Notes: generated by a model not told the origin, from the sequence alone. A stretch of 64,000 nt of DNA from Nocardioides sp. WS12 (GCF_014108865.1 NZ_CP053928.1:2728001-2792000), one strand, 5' to 3'; counted from the stretch's first letter, positions 16,877 to 25,613 are shown. Program-made: numbers and translations.

Positions 16877-17487
16877 GCATCCAGATCGTGCGCGGCGACG
16901 TCTGGACGGTCACCCTCGACCGCCCGGAGCGGGCCAACGCCCTCTCGGCCGACCTGGTCGAGGCGCTGCACGGCGTCCTCGACGAGGCCGCGGATGCGCG
17001 ACCCGAAGCGCTGGTGCTGCGAGGCAACGACCGCCACTTCGCGGCCGGCCTCGACCTCGGCGATCTCGACGGCGAGACCGACGCATCGCTCGCGCACCGG
17101 TTCCTGCGGATCGGGCTGCTGCTCGAGCGGCTGATCGCGGCGCCGTACCGCACGGTCGCCGTTGCCGACGGTGCTGCCGTCGGGGCCGGGGCCGACCTCG
17201 TGCTCGCCTGCGACCACCGGCTCGTGGACCCCGCGGTCGCACTGCGCTTTCCCGGCGCCGCCTTCGGCGTCGCGTTGGGCACCGTGCGCCGGGCCGAGCT
17301 CGGCTCCGCCCTCACCACCGGTGTCCCGGCGTCGCTCGCTGATGTGCTCCGCGACGAGCGGCCGACCCGGCCGCCCCACGACACTGACGCCGAGCTCGCG
17401 GCGCTGGCCCGTTCGATCGCCGTACCCGGATTGCGCGACCGGATCGCGGCGTACGCCGCCCCCGCACTCACCAAGGAGAACGCATGA
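16873..17487 (+). CDS. Enoyl-CoA hydratase/isomerase-family protein (short)
   Basis: About 204 residues, shorter than the usual 255-260 for crotonases. The core is present: VWTVTLDRPERANALSADLVEAL, the oxyanion-hole block RGNDRHFAAGLDLGDLDGE, and VADGAAVGAGADLVLACDHRL. The second catalytic Glu region is weakly conserved (RFPGAAFGVALGTV), and the C-terminal trimerisation helices are trimmed. It may hydrate, isomerise or hydrolyse a CoA thioester made by the CoA transferase. The start at 16873 overlaps the upstream TGA (ATGA); an ATG at 16861 is an alternative. Confidence 0.8.
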   Translation: MSIQIVRGDVWTVTLDRPERANALSADLVEALHGVLDEAADARPEALVLRGNDRHFAAGLDLGDLDGETDASLAHRFLRIGLLLERLIAAPYRTVAVADGAAVGAGADLVLACDHRLVDPAVALRFPGAAFGVALGTVRRAELGSALTTGVPASLADVLRDERPTRPPHDTDAELAALARSIAVPGLRDRIAAYAAPALTKENA

Positions 17488-18107
17488 CCACCCAGCAGCA
17501 GCCCCAGCAGCAGGCCCAGCAGATCGTGCCCGTCGCCACCGACGTCCCTGAGTTGGCGGCGTTCGCGCAACGGGTCGAACAGCTGATCGCCCAAGGGCTC
17601 GACGAGCAGGCCCTGACTGCCGCGGTGCGCGACGACCTCGAACGCACTCTCGCCACAGGCTTCGAACTGTCGTCGGAGGTGACCGCACCGGACCCTGATC
17701 GCTACGTGATGTATCCGCTCCACGTGGCGGCCGATGGCTCGTTCTCCATCGCCAGTGCGGTCTGGAACGTGGGCCAGGGCACCCCGGTGCACGGGCACGA
17801 GACGTGGGGAGTGGTCGGGATCCACCGCGGTGTCGAGGTCGAGACCCGTTTCCAGAAACCGATCGCACCCGACCTGCCCCTCGTCGAGGAGGGCACCGAT
17901 GAGTGGACCGCCGGCCAGGTGACGGTGTGCTGCACCACCGACGACGACGTGCACCAGGTCCGCTGCGGTGGTGACGAGCCGGTGGTCGGCATCCACGTCT
18001 ACGGCGCGGACATCGGCACCCTGCCCCGTCGTTCCTATGACCCCGCCACCGGCGCCGTCCACTGGTTCACGTCCACGTGGGCCCGCCCCGAGGAGAGAGA
18101 CCAATGA
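17484..18107 (+). CDS. Cysteine/3-mercaptopropionate dioxygenase-like cupin
   Basis: 207 residues of the thiol dioxygenase cupin group, which adds O2 to a thiol to give a sulfinate using Fe(II). The three-histidine metal site is visible: His103 and His105 in TPVHGHETWGVV, and His157 in DDDVHQV; GIHVYG near 170-174 is also typical. The first 14 residues are glutamine-rich and probably disordered. The ATGA overlap with the upstream stop shows tight coupling. In this operon a thiol released by the flavin monooxygenases could be its substrate, but that is inference. Confidence 0.8.
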   Translation: MTTQQQPQQQAQQIVPVATDVPELAAFAQRVEQLIAQGLDEQALTAAVRDDLERTLATGFELSSEVTAPDPDRYVMYPLHVAADGSFSIASAVWNVGQGTPVHGHETWGVVGIHRGVEVETRFQKPIAPDLPLVEEGTDEWTAGQVTVCCTTDDDVHQVRCGGDEPVVGIHVYGADIGTLPRRSYDPATGAVHWFTSTWARPEERDQ

Positions 18108-18820
18108 CCGTGACTGCCTGGAACGAACCTGCCGGCGGGACACCCCGCGGCACCCTGATCGTGCTGCCCGGCCGCGGCGAGACCGCCGCGTCGTACGAAC
18201 GATTCGGACGCCGGCTGTCCGCCGATGCCTGGCGGGTGCGCCTGGTCCCTGTCGACCTCGATGATCTCGACAGCGCGCGGGTGCAGGTCGAGAAGCTGCT
18301 CGTCGACGAGTCGTTGCCTGCACCGAAGGTGCTCGTGGGTGCCGATTCCGGCGCAGCCCTGGCCGCAGTGCTGGCGCCGGTGCTGCCGGTGGACGGCGTC
18401 GTCGTGGCCGGCATCGCACTCCCCGGATCGACGGGTGTCGACACGTGGGAGGAGGAGGTCGAGGCGCGAACGGCGTGTCCCGTGCACCGCCGGGTCATTG
18501 CGGAGGACGACGGGTTCACCCGAGGAGGGCTGAACCAGCCCCTGCCCTGGACCTCTGTTGAGGTGGCTGCGCCGGGCAAGCCCGTGCTCGTGCTGCACGG
18601 ATCATCCGATCCGGTCACCTCGCCCACCGAGGCTCTCGCCGTGTACGGCGGCGCGCCGGGCGTCCGCGTCAGGCTGGTCAGTGGTGGTCGGCACGACGTA
18701 CTCAACGATGCGTCGCACCGTTCGGTGGCCGCCACGATCGTGCTCTTCCTCGAGTCGTTGAAGCTCGGCCCCGAGCTGCCCGACGTGGTCAGCGAGCCGG
18801 TCTCGAGCGCCGCCCGATGA
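18104..18820 (+). CDS. Alpha/beta-hydrolase-fold protein
   Basis: 238 residues. An N-terminal GTLIVLPGRGETAASYERFG oxyanion region precedes a nucleophile elbow that reads GADSGA near residue 90. An LVLHGSSDPVTSP acidic loop and a GRHDVLND histidine complete a plausible Ser-Asp-His triad. It may hydrolyse an ester or thioester intermediate of the pathway. Starts at an ATG overlapping the previous TGA. Confidence 0.75.
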   Translation: MTVTAWNEPAGGTPRGTLIVLPGRGETAASYERFGRRLSADAWRVRLVPVDLDDLDSARVQVEKLLVDESLPAPKVLVGADSGAALAAVLAPVLPVDGVVVAGIALPGSTGVDTWEEEVEARTACPVHRRVIAEDDGFTRGGLNQPLPWTSVEVAAPGKPVLVLHGSSDPVTSPTEALAVYGGAPGVRVRLVSGGRHDVLNDASHRSVAATIVLFLESLKLGPELPDVVSEPVSSAAR

Positions 18821-19344
18821 GCACCCTCGCCACGAATCCGAACCTGACCACCAACCAGGATCTCGACCCGGATCGGCTCCGGGAGGCATTCGGGTTCTTC
18901 CCGAGCGGCGTGGTCGCCGTTGCGGCACAGATCGACGGGCGCCCGATCGGGCTCGCCGCCAGCTCCTTCACCTCCGTGAGCCTCGACCCACCTCTCGTCT
19001 CCGTGAATCTCGCCGTCGCATCGAGGACCTGGCCAGACCTGCGGCGAGCACCTCGACTCGGCGTCACCGTCCTGGCCGACCATCACGCGGCCGTGTGCCG
19101 TCAGCTCGCCGGACCCGTCGACGACCGGTTCACCGGCGTCGCCTACACCGTGACGGCGGAGGGCGGTATCACCGTGGACGACGGCCTCGCCCAGTTCGAC
19201 TGCACTGTCTACCGCGAGGTCGATGCGGGCGACCACGTCCTGATCCTGCTCGAACTGCAGGCCGTCGACCACGTCGATCGATCGACTGGCCAGGGACCGC
19301 TGGTGTTCCACCGCAGCGGATTCGAACGACTGCACAGGGACTGA
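18817..19344 (+). CDS. Flavin reductase (NADH:FMN oxidoreductase)
   Basis: 175 residues of the flavin reductase-like split-barrel family. FGFFPSGVVAVAA, then GLAASSFTSVSLDPPLVSVNLA and the RFTGVAYTV block are typical. It would supply FMNH2 to the two FMN monooxygenases encoded earlier in the operon. It is the last gene, joined to the hydrolase by an ATGA overlap, and is followed by a stem-loop at 19359-19380. Confidence 0.9.
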   Translation: MSTLATNPNLTTNQDLDPDRLREAFGFFPSGVVAVAAQIDGRPIGLAASSFTSVSLDPPLVSVNLAVASRTWPDLRRAPRLGVTVLADHHAAVCRQLAGPVDDRFTGVAYTVTAEGGITVDDGLAQFDCTVYREVDAGDHVLILLELQAVDHVDRSTGQGPLVFHRSGFERLHRD

Positions 19345-19358
19345 CCGGCCATCCTGAC

Positions 19359-19380
19359 CAGGTTGGGGCCGCGCAACCTG
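19359..19380 (+). terminator. Stem-loop at the end of the operon
   Basis: CAGGTTG / CAACCTG, a seven-pair stem with an eight-base loop, 14 bases after the flavin reductase stop. It has no T-run, so termination strength is uncertain. Confidence 0.4.
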
Positions 19381-19460
19381 ATGACCGGCAAAGCCGTCGA
19401 CGCTGCGCGAAATCGCGGTGATAAGGGTCAGGTGTCGACGCCCTTAGGCCATCGCCGACG

Positions 19461-19931
19461 TCAAGGAAGGGCGGGATCTGGTCGGTCGGCGGCGAACTGT
19501 TGTGCAGACTCCTCATCGATGAGCCCTTGGTCCTGGAGCCACTCGACCGCCCGGCGCTCGGCCCGAGCATCCCGGAAGGCGTGCCAGACTGAGATCAGGT
19601 CGGGATGGTGCTCATGGACGTGGTTCTTGAACCGGCGAAAGGCGCCGCGCCCGTGGAGTGCCTGAGCAAGTCGGCGGCCGACCTCCGGGTCACTAATGCC
19701 TTCGGCGAAGTCGACCATGTCCTGGAACCACACGTGCGACGGGATCGGAACGATGGGGATGAGGTCCAACTCGTCGAGTTCGACGGGGTTCTCACCATCG
19801 ATGCCGGTGTCGCTGGTCCAGAACGCGATCTCGCCGGTTCGGGGATCGATCAGCCATCGATGTTCGTAGTCGGTCTGATCAGCGAGAGCGGTGGCGAGGT
19901 CCTCAATGTCGACGCGATCCAGTCGGAGCAC
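19461..19931 (-). CDS. UPF0158-family protein
   Basis: 156 residues matching the UPF0158 pattern: WLIDPRTGEIAFWTSD near the N-terminus, then FQDMVDFAEGISDPEVGRRL and ALHGRGAFRRFKNHV, ending with an amphipathic helix. The family is uncharacterised. The GTG at 19931 has TAGCCT exactly six bases upstream, so the mRNA is probably leaderless. It stands alone. Confidence 0.8.
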   Translation of the reverse strand: MLRLDRVDIEDLATALADQTDYEHRWLIDPRTGEIAFWTSDTGIDGENPVELDELDLIPIVPIPSHVWFQDMVDFAEGISDPEVGRRLAQALHGRGAFRRFKNHVHEHHPDLISVWHAFRDARAERRAVEWLQDQGLIDEESAQQFAADRPDPALP

Positions 19932-19937
19932 CCACTC

Positions 19938-19943
19938 AGGCTA
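19938..19943 (-). promoter_or_regulatory. -10 hexamer of the UPF0158 gene
   Basis: TAGCCT on the minus strand, six bases before the GTG start at 19931. Confidence 0.55.
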
Positions 19944-20155
19944 GATCCCGCGCCGGGCACTTCGGAAGGGTGAGAGCGGAGTCTTGGCTATGGGCGGCTC
20001 ACGGCGGAAGGACGCTACCTCCCGGTTGAACCCTCAAGCCGTGAGGTCACTTCCTCGGCGACGACTTCGGTCATCTTTGCGGCCCGGAACCGAGCACGAT
20101 GTCGTCGCCGAGGTGGACGACGACGCCTGATCTTCAGGGCGCAGCCGCAGCTTGG

Positions 20156-20608
20156 TTATGCGAGGAGGCGGCTGAGCACTTCGGCGACGCACACGGGACG
20201 GGTGCCGTCTGGGGTCTCGATCGTGATGGTAGTGGATGTCTGGACGCCGCCCTGGATGTCCTCGACGCTGTCGAGTCGTCCTGTGGCGCGCACCGGCGTT
20301 CCTGAAGGGAGTGCGGCCGGAAAACGGACCTTGTTGAAGCCGTAGTTCACTGCCATCGAGATGCCGTCGACCAGAAGCAACTCTGTGAGCAGTGGGGCAA
20401 TCAACGACACGGTGAGGTATCCGTGGGCGATGGTGGTTCCGAACGGACCGGATCGTGCTCGGTCTGGGTCTGTGTGGATCCACTGATCATCTTCGGTGTA
20501 GCGGGCGAACCCGTCGATGCGCTCTTGGGTCACGTCGATCCAGCGACTGGATCCGAGCTCGCTACCCGCAGCGGCTCGTAGGGCCTCAAGACTGGCAAAC
20601 GTGCTCAT
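20156..20608 (-). CDS. MaoC-family dehydratase
   Basis: 150-residue hot-dog-fold protein. The hydratase motif is visible as Asp41 and His46 in EDDQWIHTDPDRA, followed by PFGTTIAHGYLTVSL. R-specific enoyl-CoA hydratases of this size work as dimers. It overlaps the upstream chimeric ORF by four bases (ATGA on the minus strand) and is the last gene of the AraC-linked cluster. Confidence 0.9.
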   Translation of the reverse strand: MSTFASLEALRAAAGSELGSSRWIDVTQERIDGFARYTEDDQWIHTDPDRARSGPFGTTIAHGYLTVSLIAPLLTELLLVDGISMAVNYGFNKVRFPAALPSGTPVRATGRLDSVEDIQGGVQTSTTITIETPDGTRPVCVAEVLSRLLA

Positions 20609-20829
20609 ATTGCGATTCCTCCGTCGATTGGCAGGATGACTCCGGTGATGTAGGCGGCTTCGTCGCTGGCGAAGAAGGCGGCCGCGTCGGCCATCTCGCG
20701 CGGGGCGCCCACCGTCGGAGCGGGGTCTGGGCAGGCCGCCAGATCGTCAGCGCGCATCGAAGTGAAGCTGCCGCGCCCGGCGCGGCCGATGGGCGATCGG
20801 GCGGTGGCCACGATGACTGGGGTGTTCAA
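20605..20829 (-). pseudogene. Thiolase-SDR chimera left by a deletion
   Basis: A 74-residue ORF made of parts of two unrelated families. Residues 1-32 are the start of an acetyl-CoA acetyltransferase (VIVATARSPIGRAGRGSF, then MRADDLAA), normally about 400 residues long. Residues 36-74 are the end of a short-chain dehydrogenase (PREMADAAAFFASDEAAYIT, then GVILPIDGG). The join is in frame near 20720-20735. An internal deletion would remove the rest of the thiolase, the gap and the front of the SDR. Neither active site survives, so it is almost surely nonfunctional even though it is open. Confidence 0.8.
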
Positions 20830-20879
20830 TCGGGATCTCCTTGAGTGGTGGGCGTGTCCGGTGCGTTGGTTCGCTCGGG

Positions 20880-21716
20880 TCAGCCGGCGCAGCCGGAAAG
20901 CCCGCCGTCGAGCGGGATGACGACTCCAGTGAGGTAGCTACCGGCACTTGAGGCGAGGAAGCGCACGGCGCCGGTCAGGTCGTCGGCGTTGCCGTAGCGT
21001 CCGAGCGGCACCCGGTCCAGGATCTGCGCTTCGGCATTCGAGTCTGCGGCGATATGACCGAGCATGTCGGTGAGGATGGGGCCGGGAGCGATGGCGTTGA
21101 CGGTAATGCTTTCGGGGGCGAGGTGCTTCGCGAGCTGGCGGGTCATCATGTGCAGTCCGGCCTTGCTCGCGCTGTAGGAGAAGTTCTCCCAGTGGGGCGC
21201 GACGAGGGCGTCGACGCTGCCGATGTTGATGACGCGAGCTGGCTTCTCGGGAGTGGCAGCGTTCCGGAGGAGAGGAAGGAGTCCGGTGGTGAGGTAGAAC
21301 GGTGCCACCAGGTTGGTGTTGAGCACCTTGGTCCAGCCTTTGACGGGAAAATGCTCGAGTGGCGCTCCCCAGGTCGCACCGGCGTTGTTGACCAAGATGT
21401 CGATGGACTCGAGGTGTTCCTCGAGCCAGGAGACCAGGGTCGCCACGCCGTCGACGGAGGACAGGTCACTGGCCACAGCGGTGCAGCGGCCAGTGGTTCC
21501 GGCTGCGCCGGCTGCTGCGTTGATGCTCTCAGCCGTGGCCTGACACGTGTCCGCATTGCGGCTGGTGATCACCACGTGGGCTCCGTCGAAGACCATGCCT
21601 CTGGCGATCATGGCGCCGATCCCGCGAGAGCCGCCGGTCACGAGCGCAGTGCGACCGCGAATGGTGAAGAGAGAGTCGTGACGTCGTTGGCTGTCTTGGG
21701 AATCCGTAATGCTCAT
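20880..21716 (-). CDS. Short-chain dehydrogenase/reductase
   Basis: 278 residues. Cofactor loop TGGSRGIG at residues 28-35, NNAG strand, catalytic Ser in INIGSVDAL and Tyr-x-x-x-Lys in YSASKAGLHM, and the C-terminal LDGG tail. NADP or NAD-dependent oxidation of an alcohol or hydroxyacyl-CoA is expected. It is divergent in family branch from the deleted SDR next door, so it is not simply a duplicate. It is 64 bases from the AraC-type regulator gene upstream. Confidence 0.9.
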   Translation of the reverse strand: MSITDSQDSQRRHDSLFTIRGRTALVTGGSRGIGAMIARGMVFDGAHVVITSRNADTCQATAESINAAAGAAGTTGRCTAVASDLSSVDGVATLVSWLEEHLESIDILVNNAGATWGAPLEHFPVKGWTKVLNTNLVAPFYLTTGLLPLLRNAATPEKPARVINIGSVDALVAPHWENFSYSASKAGLHMMTRQLAKHLAPESITVNAIAPGPILTDMLGHIAADSNAEAQILDRVPLGRYGNADDLTGAVRFLASSAGSYLTGVVIPLDGGLSGCAG

Positions 21717-21799
21717 GTCCCTGACGCTAGGGACAGGGCGCGTCGGCGGGCTTGGGTCTGGGCGCCGACTCGTTGTGCAGTGCGCACGAGTCCGCGCTG

Positions 21800-22750
21800 T
21801 TAGTCCTCGGCCAGCGCTGAGGATCGTGTGTCGGACGGCCGTTCGCCGAAATGACGACGGTAGGCGTTGCTAAATGTGCTGAGGTCACCGAAGCCCGACG
21901 CATACGCCACCTGGGTGACGCTCTGTCGGTGCCAGGCAGGGTCCTGGAGCCTCACGCGTGCAAGGGCGAGTCGCTCTGCCCGGATGAGGTCCGAGGGGGT
22001 GGTATCGACGCGCTGAAGTTGGGTCTGGATGTTACGCAGGGACCACCCGAGGCGAGCTGCGACGACAGCGCCGGTCAGCCCGGGATCGTGGGCGTTCTCG
22101 CGCACGAAGCGCCGGATGCTCGCCACGAGGCCATCCTGCACGTCGAGCGAGGGTGCCGCGGTGTCCGCGTTGTAGGCGAGCGCGAGCAGATCGACGATTC
22201 GGTCGCACAGGGCATCGAACTGGCTGCCTTCGAGCGAGGCGCCGTTCTCGCGCACGCTCGAGATCAGGTCCACGACGATGCGGCCGAGTCCACTCGTCGC
22301 GTTCAGGATGACACCAGAGTGGGGCCGCCGCAGCAGCCGTAGGTCAAGTCGTTCGCGCGGTACGACGAACGCGATCGAGGAGAATCCATCGCCGTGACGT
22401 AGGTCCATGGACTGGTCCAGCGAAGTCAGCGCCATCTGGGTGGGTGCGACGCGCAGCGTTTCGTCGCTCTGGCGGAGCGCCAGGACTCCTTCAACCGGGA
22501 TGAGCAGCTCATACGCGTCGTGGGGGTCCGTGCGGATCTGCTTCTGGTCCCGCGAGATGTCTTCCGCATCACCCCACCACCGCACCAACTGGTAGGTGTC
22601 GGACCGTTGGTGTTGGAGGCGGCCGTGATAGTTGTCGGGGAGCTTGAACGACATGGGGCAATGAATGGACGAGACTTGGTGACGCCACCATTCGCCGCGG
22701 TCGCGAGGGTCGCGATCGGTGGTTTGCAGCGTGTCAACGGTGTACACCAC
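21800..22750 (-). CDS. AraC-family transcriptional regulator
   Basis: About 316 residues. The N-terminal half is an AraC-binding-like cupin domain (YELLIPVEGVLALRQSDETL, then VAPTQMALTSLDQSM). The C-terminal 100 residues have the two helix-turn-helix units, ending SVTQVAYASGFGDLSTFSNA and YRRHFGERPSD. The GTG at 22750 is chosen since the longer frame to 22798 starts with an Arg/Trp-rich stretch. It sits among acyl-CoA metabolism genes and probably controls them. Confidence 0.85.
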   Translation of the reverse strand: MVYTVDTLQTTDRDPRDRGEWWRHQVSSIHCPMSFKLPDNYHGRLQHQRSDTYQLVRWWGDAEDISRDQKQIRTDPHDAYELLIPVEGVLALRQSDETLRVAPTQMALTSLDQSMDLRHGDGFSSIAFVVPRERLDLRLLRRPHSGVILNATSGLGRIVVDLISSVRENGASLEGSQFDALCDRIVDLLALAYNADTAAPSLDVQDGLVASIRRFVRENAHDPGLTGAVVAARLGWSLRNIQTQLQRVDTTPSDLIRAERLALARVRLQDPAWHRQSVTQVAYASGFGDLSTFSNAYRRHFGERPSDTRSSALAED

Positions 22751-22831
22751 GCACCCTCTTCCTCGCCGAGCCATCCACCGGGTCCGGCCTGCCTCCACGG
22801 TAACGTCCCGGATCTGCCCCGGGCAACGAGC

Positions 22832-24349
22832 TCAGCGCAACTCCCTTTTGAGCAACTTCCCGGTTGCGTTCATCGGCAGCGAGTCCCGGAATTCGACCAA
22901 GCGGGGGCACTTGTAGGTCGCCAACCGTTCGCGGCACCACGCCATGAGGGCCTCGGGTGTGAGTTCGGAGCCGGGTCGGCGGATGACGAACGCCTTCACC
23001 TCTTCGCCGACGCGCTCGTGGGGGACGCCGATGACCGCGACCAGACTGACGTCTGGATGGGCGATGACGGTTTCCTCAACTTCGCGAGGGTAGACGTTGA
23101 ACCCACCTCTCACGATCAGGTCCTTCGCACGGTCGATGATGAAGTAGTAGCCGTCCGCGTCGCGCGTGGCGATATCGCCTGTGCGGAACCACCCGTCGCG
23201 AATCACCTCTGCACTGGCCTCCGGCCGACCCAGGTAACCCTTCATGACGTTGTGACCGCGGATCGCGATCTCGCCGGCTTCACCGCCGGGCACCTCGTTC
23301 CAGTCAGGGCCGATCAGCTTGACCTCGATGCCCCAGATCGGCCGCCCGATCGACCCGGGTTTGTTGGGGTGCTCCGGCGGGTTGAAGGTGACAGTGGGGC
23401 TGGTCTCCGACAGCCCGTACCCCTCGCGCACCGACACACGAAAGGTCTTCTCGAATCGAGTGAGGACCTCCACCGGCATTGCGGCGCCGCCGGAGATAGC
23501 AAGACGCAGTATCCCGGCGAGGTCCACGCCCGAGTCGGCTGCCGTCAGCAGCGCCCAGTACATCGTGGGTACGCCGGCGAACACCGATACTCGGTGCCGC
23601 GCCATCAACTCGAGTGCGGCCGCCGGGTCGAAACGGGGTAGCAGGACGAGGGTGGCTCCCATGCTGAAGCCGGCGTTCATCTGGACGGTCTGGCCGAAGG
23701 AGTGGAACAGCGGCAGCGTGACCAGGTGGACGTCGTCATGGCGTGCGTCGAGGAGCCGATTCTGCGCGAAGGCGTTGAGGACCATGTTGGCGTGGGTGAG
23801 CTCGGCGCCTTTGGGCTTGCCTGTGGTTCCGCTGGTGTACAGGACGACGGCGGTGTCGGTCGCCTCGGTGGGACTGAAGCTGTCCTCGATGTCATCGGCG
23901 TCCTGGGCTGCGAGCACGTGGGCGAGCGAGGTCCCGGTCTCCACCTGGGCTCCTCCGGAACCGAACACGACGAGGTGCTCGCAGGACTCTGCGGAATCGA
24001 AACCCTGCCAGGCGTCGTCGCCGTCTGGAATGGCGCAGAGGTAGACCTTCGCGCCCGAGTCCTGGAGGTGATAGGCCACTTCGTCTCGCCTGAGCATGAC
24101 ATTGAGCGGTACGACGGTAGCCCCGGCATGGAGGATGCCGTAGTAGACGATAGGGAACTCGGCGACGTTCGGGACCGTCATTGCGACGCGGTCCCCGGGC
24201 CGCACCCCATGCGAAACGAGGAACCGGGCAACCTTCTGAGCTGCCGCATAAACCTCGCCGTAGCTGAAGATGCGCTCCCCGTCGATGATGGCAACCCGGT
24301 CAGGTTCGGTGCGCGCGGTATCGGACAGCATGACGGCCAGGTTGAGCAT
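22832..24349 (-). CDS. Long-chain acyl-CoA ligase (FadD-like)
   Basis: 505 residues of the ANL superfamily, which activate carboxylic acids with ATP and CoA. Motifs in order are [14 protein letters not shown] (P-loop), [44 protein letters not shown] and the C-terminal [11 protein letters not shown] lysine. It is full length. The chain length and structure of the substrate are unknown; the surrounding hydratase, thiolase remnant and SDR suggest beta-oxidation of a fatty or alicyclic acid. Confidence 0.9.
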   Translation of the reverse strand: MLNLAVMLSDTARTEPDRVAIIDGERIFSYGEVYAAAQKVARFLVSHGVRPGDRVAMTVPNVAEFPIVYYGILHAGATVVPLNVMLRRDEVAYHLQDSGAKVYLCAIPDGDDAWQGFDSAESCEHLVVFGSGGAQVETGTSLAHVLAAQDADDIEDSFSPTEATDTAVVLYTSGTTGKPKGAELTHANMVLNAFAQNRLLDARHDDVHLVTLPLFHSFGQTVQMNAGFSMGATLVLLPRFDPAAALELMARHRVSVFAGVPTMYWALLTAADSGVDLAGILRLAISGGAAMPVEVLTRFEKTFRVSVREGYGLSETSPTVTFNPPEHPNKPGSIGRPIWGIEVKLIGPDWNEVPGGEAGEIAIRGHNVMKGYLGRPEASAEVIRDGWFRTGDIATRDADGYYFIIDRAKDLIVRGGFNVYPREVEETVIAHPDVSLVAVIGVPHERVGEEVKAFVIRRPGSELTPEALMAWCRERLATYKCPRLVEFRDSLPMNATGKLLKRELR

Positions 24350-24403
24350 CGTGTCTCTCTCGGATTCAGTGTGTAGTCGTGGGTTGGCGGGCTGTTCCAG
24401 CGA

Positions 24404-25372
24404 TCAGGACCAGTCCCAGTCGTAGGCGACGCCGAGACGCTCCGCCATCGGCTTGAACACCTCGTTTTCGTAGATGGCCATGGTGTCGCTGCCGGGCATC
24501 GGAGCCAGGTGCAGGATCTCCCCGAGCCGCTCGTATTCGAGCTCCGGCACTGACAGACCAGCAGCGACCGCGAACCTCTGCAGGTGATTGCTGAAACTCT
24601 CGATCGCTGGCGGCATCGCGAAGTTCACTGGATGGCGCATCGCTTCGTCGAGCGTCACGAACTCGACTCCCTGCGCGAGGAATGCTTCGAAGATTGCCGG
24701 CAGGGTGTCCCGCGCGAGGGTGGTCCCGTGGACCAGCCAGATCAGCGGCGCGTCCGCCCCGAAGAGAGCATGGGCGGTGTCCGCGTGCTTCTGGAGCATC
24801 GCGACCGCGGTCGCGACGTGCATGTCACGCACCTGCCTTTGCACCTCGGCGTCGCCTGAGGTGAGGGCGCGGAAGTGCGGCACGATGAATGCGAAGTCGC
24901 TGAACCAGCTGGTGATCGGGGCGTTGGTGTAACCGTTGTCGGCGAGGTACTGCTCCACCTCGCCGCGACGTTGCTCCGAGCCCGAACACATGTCCATCGG
25001 GTAGCGGAAGTACTTGTGGGGGGCAGCCTCGATCAGGTCCCCGATGTGCTTCTCGGCTGTCTCGAAGTCGCGCCGGAACGCCGCATCTGACATCCACCGC
25101 AGGGGTGCGTGCTCATGGGTGTGGTTGCCGACGTGGTGACCCGCATCGACCCAGGTGTCGAAAGCCTCGAGGAGCTCGGGTTCGTTGTCGAGTCGGAAGG
25201 TGTGCGAGAACCCGTAGGTTCCGGTGAGTCCGTAATCGTTCAAAGTCTTCGCCACCGAGTGCGTGATCATCGTGGGTGTGGTGTTGGCCGGCATCGGCAC
25301 GCCGTCCCACAGGACGAAGTCGTCGATGGTGACGGCAATCTTGAGTGCCCGCTCGGATGTGGTCTCGGTCAT
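24404..25372 (-). CDS. Polysaccharide deacetylase-like (NodB fold) protein
   Basis: 322 residues. The NodB metal motifs are seen: TIDDFVLWDG (DD) and HHVGNHTHEHAPL (HxxxH), with the later RYPMDMC and IWLVHGTT blocks. There is no signal peptide, so it is cytoplasmic, which is unusual for an enzyme acting on cell-wall glycan and more like the allantoinase/amidohydrolase-type members of the fold. Its place upstream of an acyl-CoA ligase suggests action on an amide or imide substrate before CoA activation, but that is a guess. Confidence 0.75.
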   Translation of the reverse strand: MTETTSERALKIAVTIDDFVLWDGVPMPANTTPTMITHSVAKTLNDYGLTGTYGFSHTFRLDNEPELLEAFDTWVDAGHHVGNHTHEHAPLRWMSDAAFRRDFETAEKHIGDLIEAAPHKYFRYPMDMCSGSEQRRGEVEQYLADNGYTNAPITSWFSDFAFIVPHFRALTSGDAEVQRQVRDMHVATAVAMLQKHADTAHALFGADAPLIWLVHGTTLARDTLPAIFEAFLAQGVEFVTLDEAMRHPVNFAMPPAIESFSNHLQRFAVAAGLSVPELEYERLGEILHLAPMPGSDTMAIYENEVFKPMAERLGVAYDWDWS

Positions 25373-25613
25373 GTCGACTCCGGTGTGCTTGTGGGGCTTC
25401 TCTAATGCGGCCCGCCTGAGGCCACCGTAGGAATGTGACGGCCACCACGTCTTGGCCGTGCGCGCTGCTCGAGTTTTCCTCCGCGCACGACGGCCGACCG
25501 ATCATCACGAGAGCTCCGCAAAGGGATGTGCGCCGGTGTCGAACCGCGTGCGCACCAAGCCAAGCCGGCAATCGCCACCTCGCCTTAGCGTCCTAGTGAC
25601 CCAAAGGAGAGCA

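Noticed and set aside
16677..18419. A 580-codon minus-strand frame over the CoA transferase to hydrolase genes
   Set aside because: It lies opposite well-supported genes of an overlapping operon and has low-complexity Arg/Ser composition.
19932..20155. A minus-strand fragment reading MTEVVAEEVTSRLEG as the end of a deleted gene
   Set aside because: Too short and no family was recognised; the MaoC gene already ends properly upstream of it.
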